A DNA stretch of 64,000 nucleotides. Origin: Gracilibacter sp. BRH_c7a (GTDB taxonomy: Bacteria; Bacillota; Desulfitobacteriia; Desulfitobacteriales; Syntrophobotulaceae). The notes below the pieces were generated by a model. The model did not search any database and was not told where the DNA came from. It worked only from the letters and a program-made list of their open reading frames with translations. This document shows positions 8,362 through 14,808 of this stretch, piece after piece. Each line of letters opens with the position of its first letter. Positions within the stretch are counted from its first letter, which is position 1. A program made the position numbers and the translations under genes. The stretch covers positions 1-64,000 of the forward strand of contig LOEZ01000066.1 in NCBI GenBank assembly GCA_001516055.1, given 5' to 3'.

Positions 8362-8796
8362 TTATTTATTGGTATTCATGTTTTGGTCGAAAGGCTTCTT
8401 CTTAATAGATGTTAAGAGAGAATATCCAAACAACATACTGCCAAACAATCTTACCTCAGGACTTACGATTGTCAGAATACCTGGAAATTTTCCTATTATA
8501 GGTGAAAGGAATAACAGAATAAGTCCAATGCCGATAAATAATGTTGGCAAGCCAATGGCTAAGGCTCTGGTCCAATCATAAGTTACTTTTCCCGATTGCC
8601 TAAGATTGCTAACGAGTTGTGGGATAGCCAACATAAACCCAATGATTATTGGAGAAAGGGAATTATAGATAGCTAAAGGAATTAGATCAAAATTTCTTCC
8701 TCCATAATCCTTTAAGGAATAAGAAATTTTAGCTAGGACAATTAAGCAAACAAGGAATAAAAGAGTGTATAAAAAATACGATAAAAATCTTTTCAT
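8362..8796 (-). CDS. Hypothetical four-helix membrane protein
   Basis: No family recognised. The 144 residues contain an N-terminal TM helix (about 5-27) and three more hydrophobic segments (about 42-62, 78-100 and 105-130), with a Lys/Asn-rich cytoplasmic tail. A strong RBS (GGAGGTGA, 5 bases before the ATG) supports translation. It stands alone, 116 bases upstream of the glycosidase gene on the same strand, so the two may be cotranscribed; no terminator was seen between them. Confidence 0.65.
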   Translation of the reverse strand: MKRFLSYFLYTLLFLVCLIVLAKISYSLKDYGGRNFDLIPLAIYNSLSPIIIGFMLAIPQLVSNLRQSGKVTYDWTRALAIGLPTLFIGIGLILLFLSPIIGKFPGILTIVSPEVRLFGSMLFGYSLLTSIKKKPFDQNMNTNK

Positions 8797-8846
8797 TTTT
8801 CACCTCCGCTTTTTATTTAGCATAACCCTTAGAAGTTTTGAAATCA

Positions 8847-8900
8847 ATAAATATAATCATTACTTTGTCACGCAGGTAGCAGTGTAATGATTATATTTAT
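8847..8900. repeat. 17-bp perfect inverted repeat
   Basis: ATAAATATAATCATTAC at 8847-8863 is repeated in inverse complement at 8884-8900. The 20-base spacer (TTTGTCACGCAGGTAGCAGT) is more GC-rich than the arms. The arms lack a T-tract, so it is not a simple terminator. It could be an operator pair or the remains of a small mobile element. Confidence 0.6.
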
Positions 8901-9188
8901 GTATATTTATTTTATTGGAGATATTATCATAAGCCCAAAGAAATAAACTTGAAGAGATTATAACAAAAAAATAGACAATAGGAAGTAGAAAAAATAGTAT
9001 TATTTAAATCTTATACATTAAAATTTTCTTGCTTCAAAGACAATAAAACTAGGAACCCTTAATTTTCTAAGGGGACTTAGTTTTATATTTATAAATAATA
9101 TTTAAATATTTATTTAAATATTATTTAATACCTGAATTAAAAGTGTTGGTTATATAAAATTATTATTAAAAATGGTGAAATATACAAA

Positions 9189-9217
9189 TTGACGTTATAA
9201 TTTGCGCGTGATAACAT
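9189..9217 (+). promoter_or_regulatory. Promoter of the camelysin-like/CBM gene cluster
   Basis: TTGACG (9189-9194), a 17-base spacer and TAACAT (9212-9217). An alternative -10, TATAAT at 9196-9201, overlaps it but lacks a good -35. Either start gives a leader of roughly 75-95 bases before the ATG at 9299. Confidence 0.5.
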
Positions 9218-9298
9218 AAAAAACGAATTTGTGTTTAGAGTAATTATAAATAAATGGTAAAATTTATACTAATTATGGGGAGAGGAGGAGATGAGCGC

Positions 9299-10249
9299 AT
9301 GAAAAAAGCTGTTCTTTTTTTAACTTTATTATTAATAATGGTTAGTTCTATTGTTGCAGGAACACTTGCTATGTATACAGTTTCCATAGATAAACTTGCT
9401 GAAGGCAGCGTTGTGGCCAAAGAATTTATCTTTGTCGGCGAAGGGACGGATACTTTCCAGCAGGGCATAAAAATTGCACCGTCGGAGACTGTTGCCTGGC
9501 AATTCAAAGTCAAAAATTATGAAAATCATGTAATTTCAGAAACTGCTATGTATTACAAGCTGACATTCAACGTCTTGGCGTCAGGCGGTAAACAGGCAAT
9601 CGAACCGTTGACCGTTACTGTTAAAGATCCGAACGGCCAGATATTAAACAGGGTTACCGGAGTGGGAACCTTTGATGTCCTGGATGCCTTTCCGTTGTCG
9701 GCAAATGGTCAGGAGAAAGGCTATGTGGTAGAGATACATTGGCCGGATGACGATGCCGATATCAACTACGCAGGCAGCCATTACGGAACCACAGTTAATG
9801 TCGATGCCATCGCTTCCCAGGTCCCGTTCAGCGGGACAAATCCTCCGCAGCCGAAGCAGATTAACGTGAAATATGAGACTACAGTACCTTGGCAAAATGG
9901 GCATAGCGGTATTTATAAGTATGATTATAAAGTCACTATCACCAATAACTCCGCTGAACCGATAGAAGATTGGACCATCGCCTTTAACCTTGCTGACGAT
10001 AAACTGACCAGTGCCTGGAATGCCATTTTAGTGTCCGGTTCGCCTCAGGGATCCTACACCTTTGTCAATCCGGCCTATAACAATCCCGCTACAGACCATA
10101 TTCTGCCCGGTCAAAGTGTATCTTTTGGAGGTCATGCTCAGGGAATGGGCACGACAGCCATAAACAATATCAGTATAGGCGGAAGCAATACAAGTCTTAT
10201 CACTAACATTGACCTGACTTGTGAATTTGGCAAGCCATCCCTGAACTAG
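9299..10249 (+). CDS. Camelysin/TasA-like exported protein with a C-terminal CBM2-like domain
   Basis: Predicted cell-surface or fibre-type protein that can bind polysaccharide. The start is the ATG at 9299, 8 bases after GGAGGAG; an earlier ATG at 9254 lacks an RBS. The signal peptide ends in IVAGTLAMYT, the form processed by SipW-type peptidases. Residues about 30-180 form a camelysin/TasA-like beta domain (EGSVVAKEFIF, then KIAPSETVAWQFKVKNYE). Residues about 190-310 look like a CBM2-type module: EDWTIAFNLADDKLTSAWNA, then the YNNPATDHILPGQSVSFGG block. A paralogue without the CBM lies downstream. This fusion is unusual; polysaccharide binding is inferred. Confidence 0.8.
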   Translation: MKKAVLFLTLLLIMVSSIVAGTLAMYTVSIDKLAEGSVVAKEFIFVGEGTDTFQQGIKIAPSETVAWQFKVKNYENHVISETAMYYKLTFNVLASGGKQAIEPLTVTVKDPNGQILNRVTGVGTFDVLDAFPLSANGQEKGYVVEIHWPDDDADINYAGSHYGTTVNVDAIASQVPFSGTNPPQPKQINVKYETTVPWQNGHSGIYKYDYKVTITNNSAEPIEDWTIAFNLADDKLTSAWNAILVSGSPQGSYTFVNPAYNNPATDHILPGQSVSFGGHAQGMGTTAINNISIGGSNTSLITNIDLTCEFGKPSLN

Positions 10250-10306
10250 GGCTGGTCAGGATGATGACCCAGACCGAGATTGCGAGTGAATGAAGGAGGA
10301 GGGAAG

Positions 10307-10444
10307 ATGAAGACGAAAATATTATTAATTCTGGCGTTAAGCTTCACTCTATTGGTTTCTCTAAGCGTCAGTACGCTTTCCAATTATACGAGCGTTTCTA
10401 GTTTCGGTACAACTATCAGTCCTCAGAACCAATCACATAATTAA
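10307..10444 (+). CDS. 45-residue mini-protein with a SipW-type signal peptide
   Basis: ATG at 10307 follows a strong RBS (GGAGGAGGGAAG). It encodes MKTKILLILALSF, a hydrophobic core and then STLSNYT, matching the GTLAMYT processing region of both flanking genes. Only about 20 mostly Ser/Thr/Gln/Asn residues follow, ending in SPQNQSHN. It lies between the two camelysin-like genes, in the same direction, 57 bases after one stop and 43 before the next start. It may be a secreted peptide or a remnant of a third camelysin-like gene cut down to its signal sequence. Too short for routine gene calling, but the RBS and signal similarity support it. Confidence 0.6.
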   Translation: MKTKILLILALSFTLLVSLSVSTLSNYTSVSSFGTTISPQNQSHN

Positions 10445-10487
10445 AGTGATAGACGGAATTATAATAAATTAAATTTTGGAGGTAAAT

Positions 10488-11018
10488 ATGAAAAAACTAC
10501 TAATTTCTTTTGCTCTTATATTACTTTTTTCTACATCTCTAATCGCAGGGACTCTTGCTATGTATACGACCACCATTGACGATATTGCCGAGGGCAGCGT
10601 GGTGGCTAAAGAATTCATCCTGTTGGAAAGCGGGACGGATACCTTTACGGAAAATGTAAAAATAGCTCCGGACGAAACAGTAGAGTATGACTTCAGCGTT
10701 AAAAACTATGACGGCAGCGTAGTAAGTGAGACCGCCATGGATTTAGGTTTGAAAATCGATGTTCTGGCTGCGGACGGTAAAGGCGTAATCGCACCGTTAG
10801 TCGTGACTGTTAAGAACTCAGATGACGAGACGGTTGGCACCTTGACCACCAATGGCACCATTGAATTTGCAGACGAATTTGAACTCAGTACCGACGGTCA
10901 GGAAAAAACCTTTACCGTATCGGTGAACTGGCCCAGTGATGACGATGTAGACATCGAATATGCCGGAGCTAATTATGGTACAGCCCTGCAAGTGGCTGTG
11001 ACCGGAACCCAGAAATAA
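10488..11018 (+). CDS. Camelysin/TasA-like exported protein
   Basis: 176-aa exported protein of the CotN/camelysin/TasA type, a likely SipW substrate and matrix or coat component. The signal peptide ends LIAGTLAMYT, and the mature part repeats the family blocks of the upstream gene (EGSVVAKEFIL, then KIAPDETVEYDFSVKNYDGS, and INYAG/IEYAG before NYGT). The two proteins are clearly paralogous over about 175 residues; this one ends where the CBM begins in the other. The start is the ATG at 10488, 5 bases after GGAGG. A strong terminator follows. No metallopeptidase motif was seen. Confidence 0.85.
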   Translation: MKKLLISFALILLFSTSLIAGTLAMYTTTIDDIAEGSVVAKEFILLESGTDTFTENVKIAPDETVEYDFSVKNYDGSVVSETAMDLGLKIDVLAADGKGVIAPLVVTVKNSDDETVGTLTTNGTIEFADEFELSTDGQEKTFTVSVNWPSDDDVDIEYAGANYGTALQVAVTGTQK

Positions 11019-11040
11019 AATTCAACATTGATTACTAAGA

Positions 11041-11074
11041 ATGCTGCCCGAATATTTCAGGGCAGCATTTTTTT
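11041..11074 (+). terminator. Terminator closing the camelysin-like gene cluster
   Basis: ATGCTGCCC / GGGCAGCAT, a 9-bp perfect stem with a 10-base loop, ending in seven T. It separates the two secreted-protein genes from sipW, which has its own promoter. Confidence 0.9.
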
Positions 11075-11114
11075 ACTATAAGCAAAATCAGAGTCATGTT
11101 AGATGTTTCTAATT

Positions 11115-11143
11115 TTTTGCGTATGGTTCGGACATAATATAAT
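11115..11143 (+). promoter_or_regulatory. Promoter of the sipW operon
   Basis: TATAAT at 11138-11143 with TTTTGC 17 bases upstream (11115-11120). The transcript would start near 11150, which rules out the ATG at 11103 as the sipW start and favours the one at 11172. Confidence 0.5.
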
Positions 11144-11171
11144 GCAATCTACCAATAAAGAGGTCGGATTA

Positions 11172-11714
11172 ATGTCGTCAACAAAGTATACAACTCCGGA
11201 ACAAATAGCAGAAATGCGTCGGGAACTACTGCACGAAAAACATAAATTACATAAGTTACAAGGTCAGGATCTCTCCTGGAAAAGTCGTCTGCCTTCAGGA
11301 AAATCTATGATACAACTCAGCAGCTGGATTGTTTTTTCGGCACTTGTTCTACTGCTTGTTACGTCGATTATATCCATCAATCTTGCAAAGAACAGGGGAG
11401 AAATCCCCAATATTTGGGGATTTCAACTTTTTTCTGTAGAGTCAGGCAGTATGGAGCCTACACTTCCGATTGGATCGCTTATTGTAAGCCGAATTCCTAA
11501 AGAGCCCGGAAGTCTTACCATTGGCGACATCGTTACTTTCAGAACCATATCAGGTATTATTGTAACTCATCGAATTATTGAGGTTATCTTCAATTATGAT
11601 GGGACCGTTGCTTACCGCACAAAAGGGGATAATCCCAAAAATTCCCCCGATCCAGAACTGCTGACCGAAGACAGGGTGATTGGGTTATTGGTGGCTAAAA
11701 TACCTTTAACCTGA
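11172..11714 (+). CDS. sipW: Signal peptidase I of the ER/SipW type
   Basis: Membrane-bound serine protease that removes the signal peptides of TasA/camelysin-like proteins. One TM helix (about residues 50-72) precedes the catalytic domain. SGSMEPTLPIGS gives the nucleophile Ser93, and THRI gives His133, which replaces the Lys of ordinary bacterial signal peptidases as in SipW and eukaryotic SPases. KGDNPKNSPDPE carries the conserved Asp residues. The protein stops soon after the catalytic fold and lacks the C-terminal helix that many SipW proteins have. RBS AGAGGT lies about 7 bases before the ATG. First gene of a three-gene operon and the only active-looking protease of the locus. Confidence 0.92.
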   Translation: MSSTKYTTPEQIAEMRRELLHEKHKLHKLQGQDLSWKSRLPSGKSMIQLSSWIVFSALVLLLVTSIISINLAKNRGEIPNIWGFQLFSVESGSMEPTLPIGSLIVSRIPKEPGSLTIGDIVTFRTISGIIVTHRIIEVIFNYDGTVAYRTKGDNPKNSPDPELLTEDRVIGLLVAKIPLT

Positions 11715-11737
11715 TATAGAATGAATGGGAGCAAAAT

Positions 11738-12703
11738 ATGATGAATCTTCCTGAACACGTTGTATTTATGGAAAAAGTTCAATCCGTTGAACATATTGTC
11801 CATCAGGGTAAAGAACCCCAGCGTGTCTTAAAAGAGATTAGCTTGTTAATAAGAAGAGGGCAAGTATGGGGATTTAACGGTTCATCTCGCCTGGAAGTAA
11901 AGCTTTTGTTAGAAATTATAGCCAACATCAGACCGTATAACAGCGGCCGATGCGTGTTAATTGAACGAGGCATGCCCCAGCATAAAAGAATAATTCTGAA
12001 CCACGTTTTTTATATTGGTAGTTCAGAAATGATGTATAACAATATGAATGTCCTGGAATTCCTGATGTTTGTGACGGCCAAGTCCAAAATCAACAAAGTT
12101 GAACTCCAGGAACAGATTTTTGAATTCCTTATTGACAGCGGACTGGGACATATTTCTTTGACTTCAAACAATCTGCTGACCCAGGAAGAAAAGGCAGTTA
12201 TCTTATTAACTGCTGCTGCATACTCAAATAGCCTGATAATCGTCTTTAACCTGCCTGAATATGAATTCGACGAAATTCTAGTCCCAGCGATCGCTAAAAT
12301 AGCAGCTTGGATAAGTCAAAAGGGCAAAACCATCATACTCGGAACCACAGACTGTCTTTTAATCGAAAAGGCTTGTTCCCATACGGGCATATTATTTAAT
12401 GGCAAAATTATCTACGCCGACACGGTGGAAGACTTCCGTCAGAAGTTTGATAAAGTTGAAGTGATAGTTAGTGATAAAAATATAATCGCTATGATGGATA
12501 TCCTTGCTATATTACTCCCGGACCATAAGCTGTCCATCAAAAATAACCGCCTTATGATTAGTCGTAGTGGTTCTGCTGAAAGTGACCCCGGTATGATTTA
12601 CCAGATGATAACGTCGTTTGGTTGGATACCAGAACGACTGGAAGTCAATCCTAAAACCGTGCAAAATGCCTATGAGGAGCTTATTCAGCAGCATGATTTA
12701 TAG
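11738..12703 (+). CDS. Degenerate ABC-ATPase-like protein (probable pseudo-ATPase)
   Basis: The 321 residues follow the layout of an ABC-2 exporter ATPase, but every nucleotide-binding motif is worn away. The Walker A position reads GFNGSSRLEV (residues 45-54), with Arg51 in place of Lys and no Ser/Thr after it. The signature motif reads LLTQE. Walker B is IIVFNLPEYEFD, with Asn171 and Leu172 where Asp-Glu should be. The switch His is Asp (GTTDC). The frame is long and open, so this looks like a kept pseudoenzyme rather than a dead gene. It lies 23 bases after sipW and overlaps the next gene by 11 bases. It may act as a scaffold or regulatory partner of that membrane protein. Confidence 0.75.
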   Translation: MMNLPEHVVFMEKVQSVEHIVHQGKEPQRVLKEISLLIRRGQVWGFNGSSRLEVKLLLEIIANIRPYNSGRCVLIERGMPQHKRIILNHVFYIGSSEMMYNNMNVLEFLMFVTAKSKINKVELQEQIFEFLIDSGLGHISLTSNNLLTQEEKAVILLTAAAYSNSLIIVFNLPEYEFDEILVPAIAKIAAWISQKGKTIILGTTDCLLIEKACSHTGILFNGKIIYADTVEDFRQKFDKVEVIVSDKNIIAMMDILAILLPDHKLSIKNNRLMISRSGSAESDPGMIYQMITSFGWIPERLEVNPKTVQNAYEELIQQHDL

Positions 12704-14099
12704 GGATAATTATTTTAGAAAAGAACTCCGGCAAGCCTACACAGAAAACAGAACAAGTAAACGCAGAAAAATCTCTTCAGCTCTTTTCCTGGGACTTTTT
12801 TCATTTGCCCTATTCTTTGTGCTGCAAACCATACAGGAAAGTGTCTTGGCTGATATTGTGCCGCAAATCCTGCAGCCAAGTTTCTTTTCCACCATCACCA
12901 TCTATATTCATATTGCTTTTATTTTCAACACAGTTTTTTTTATTTTCTATTATGACTACCTTTTTTTTGCCGAAATCAGGAGAAATTCCTGGTATCTTTT
13001 AATCCAAATGGGTTATCGACCTATCATAATGCTATTTTCTAAACTTTCTGCTCTTTTGTACTCTGTATTTCTGGTCTACAGTGGGGGTTTTCTTTTTACG
13101 ATCTTTCTCACAATTTTCCTGAAATACACATTAATACTGGCCTATATGCCCACCCTTTACTTGGCAGGTCTTACCGACATTTTCTTGATTAGTATCCTCG
13201 CATTAACTTTTTCCCTATATACTCAAACAGTAGTCAACGCACGATATTGGATCTTTCTATCTGCTATCCTTATTCTGATCTTGAAAATAACGCTGAGACA
13301 GTATAATATCCTTTCCAATCGAGTATCCATGCAGAACTTGTATAACTTGTTCGATCTCAGCCTTTCTCCGTACATGGCGGTCGGATTTGGGATCATGGTA
13401 ATCTGCTGTCTGACATGCCTGATACGGGCTAAAAACTTAGCCAAGTATTATTCTCTTAATTCCAGCCAATTTTCTCTGCCGGCAAATGCCGCTGTGATCT
13501 ATCTCGATTCCAAGACAGGAAAGCAGATATTAGTTGGCAACAGAAAATCACCATTATGGCATAGTAAGATTATTGCCACTACAACTACCGTATTTCTGAT
13601 TGTATTCATCTGCGCCGCCCTTGTATTTAACGTATTCGTTATTCTGATTAATACCTCTACGCCAGGCCAGGAGGTAAGTATCCGTGGGGTAATCCCCTTT
13701 GTCTTCCGTTCGGCTACCATGGAACCTGAGATTAGGCTAAACGACTTGGCATATTTCCAAAAAATAGACAACCAATACCCGGTTGCTGAAGGGGATATCA
13801 TCCTTTTTAGAGAAGATAACTTGGTATATGTGGAAAGAGTTATTGAAAAAACAGGAAAACGGCTAACAGTAGATATAGATAAATATCCGCCGATGTCTCA
13901 ACCAGGAGCGATGCTGAAAACAGTGCCAAGGGAATACGTACAGGGCATCTACGTTGGAAGGAACCGCTGGTTGGGGGCCCTGATTTTATTTGCCAATACT
14001 ATTATCGGAAGGCTGCTCTTACTGCTAGTTCCTGCTATTCTATTGTTTTATCATGCGCAGATCTATGGGTATTTTAAGAAGGATAAATCAAAAGGCTGA
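12693..14099 (+). CDS. ABC-2-like membrane protein fused to an inactive signal-peptidase-like domain
   Basis: 468 aa. Residues about 28-245 hold six hydrophobic helices in the arrangement of an ABC-2 type permease. A second membrane segment (about 293-320) leads into a C-terminal domain that mirrors SipW. GVIPFVFRSATMEPEIRLND has Thr342 where SipW has the catalytic Ser; the SipW THRI His position is VERV (Glu381). A final TM helix (about 428-453) follows. Both catalytic residues are gone, so peptidase activity is unlikely. The ATG at 12693 overlaps the upstream gene; GAGGAG lies 13 bases before it, so translation is probably coupled. The fusion suggests a complex with SipW or its substrates. 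Confidence 0.75.
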   Translation: MIYRDNYFRKELRQAYTENRTSKRRKISSALFLGLFSFALFFVLQTIQESVLADIVPQILQPSFFSTITIYIHIAFIFNTVFFIFYYDYLFFAEIRRNSWYLLIQMGYRPIIMLFSKLSALLYSVFLVYSGGFLFTIFLTIFLKYTLILAYMPTLYLAGLTDIFLISILALTFSLYTQTVVNARYWIFLSAILILILKITLRQYNILSNRVSMQNLYNLFDLSLSPYMAVGFGIMVICCLTCLIRAKNLAKYYSLNSSQFSLPANAAVIYLDSKTGKQILVGNRKSPLWHSKIIATTTTVFLIVFICAALVFNVFVILINTSTPGQEVSIRGVIPFVFRSATMEPEIRLNDLAYFQKIDNQYPVAEGDIILFREDNLVYVERVIEKTGKRLTVDIDKYPPMSQPGAMLKTVPREYVQGIYVGRNRWLGALILFANTIIGRLLLLLVPAILLFYHAQIYGYFKKDKSKG

Positions 14100-14243
14100 T
14101 GAGTAGTCGAGTTTAGACCAATATATGATTGCTTAAGTCAAAAATATCTGTTAAGATATGAATGTGAAAAAAAGTATTAAGTGATTTTAAGGAAAAGTAT
14201 TAATCAAAGCTAATAGAGTCGTAAAATTTACCATGTATCTGCT

Positions 14244-14340
14244 CGCACATAATCGTGTTTTGGGGATACAAGGCTTGTTACTTTACCTGACCGCAAGGTA
14301 TACCAAGCGGGAAGGCGCGCAGCGGTATGTGTGTTTTTTA
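14244..14340 (+). ncRNA. Structured leader RNA candidate upstream of the hyd cluster
   Basis: Nested pairings are visible: CGCACATA (14244-14251) with TATGTGTG (14326-14333); GCTTG (14273-14277) with CAAGC (14304-14308); and TACCT (14284-14288) with AGGTA (14296-14300) around the loop GACCGCA. The outer stem is followed at once by TTTTTT. The shape is that of a riboswitch or attenuator placed before a gene set. It does not match any riboswitch core I can recognise. Function unknown. Confidence 0.45.
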
Positions 14341-14362
14341 TTGTACATTGTTTTGCCGTGTT

Positions 14363-14405
14363 GCTCCCTTTCTGTATAAATCTGCGGAAGGGGAGCTTTT
14401 ATTTT
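14363..14405 (+). terminator. Intrinsic terminator in the hyd leader
   Basis: GCTCCC / GGGAGC, extended by TT/AA across one bulged G, with a 17-base loop and a TTTTATTTT tail. It lies about 80 bases before the first hyd gene and downstream of the structured segment, as expected for transcription attenuation. Confidence 0.65.
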
Positions 14406-14482
14406 GAATATTTATAAATGTAATTATGAATTAAGTCCTGAAATTGAATAGTAAATTGATTTAGGAAATGGAGAGAAAGCGG

Positions 14483-14728
14483 ATGGATAAACGAATTGGC
14501 ATTGTAGGCATTGTGGTTGAAGACCTGTCCTGTGCAGAGCGGGTTAATTCTGTTTTACATGAATATGCAGGACTGATTGTCGGGAGGATGGGAATTCCCT
14601 ACAGAGAACGTGGAGTATCGGTTATATCTTTGATTGTCGACGGCAGCAATGATGACATCAGTGCCCTAACAGGTAAACTGGGTAGAATCCAGGGGGCCTC
14701 GGTTAAGTCCATGGTTACTAAGAATTAA
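14483..14728 (+). CDS. TM1266-family iron-only hydrogenase system putative regulator
   Basis: 81-aa ACT/ferredoxin-like fold protein of the family found next to hydEFG genes and thought to regulate them. The typical sequence is visible: RIGIVGIVVEDL at the N-terminus, then VNSVLHEYAGLIVGRMGIPY and SVISLIVDGSNDDISALTGK. The start is taken at the ATG at 14483, 8 bases after GGAGAG; the ATG at 14468 has no RBS. It is 80 bases upstream of hydE and likely cotranscribed. Regulation is the family's proposed role and is not shown by this sequence. Confidence 0.9.
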   Translation: MDKRIGIVGIVVEDLSCAERVNSVLHEYAGLIVGRMGIPYRERGVSVISLIVDGSNDDISALTGKLGRIQGASVKSMVTKN

Positions 14729-14808
14729 AAAGAGCGTTGTGATTCTATGTTAAGTTTTCACTAGAAATCAAACTATCAAGCACATCCGTGTTTACAGGAG
14801 TGTGACCA

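Larger units (their letters stand above)
8797..9298. other. AT-rich non-coding stretch with two inverted repeats and a promoter
   Basis: No supported ORF. It holds a perfect 17-bp inverted repeat (8847-8863 / 8884-8900, spacer 20 bases). A second terminator-like inverted repeat (about 9044-9084) has AAAACTA, CCCTTA, TAAGGG and TAGTTTT as its pairing blocks. A likely promoter lies at 9189-9217. The two repeats have no gene ending beside them in the right orientation. Confidence 0.6.
14100..14482 (+). other. Non-coding stretch before the hydrogenase maturation genes
   Basis: No supported ORF. It contains a structured segment (14244-14340) and an intrinsic terminator (14363-14405), both in the direction of the hydEFG genes. 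The composition shifts from AT-rich to GC-richer at about 14240. Confidence 0.6.

Noticed and set aside
8864-8883. GTCACGCAGGTAGCAG, partly like c-di-GMP riboswitch words
   Set aside because: Too short, with the words out of order and inside a perfect inverted repeat; no downstream gene on the right strand.
11103-11171. Earlier sipW start at 11103
   Set aside because: It has no RBS and lies upstream of the probable transcription start near 11150.
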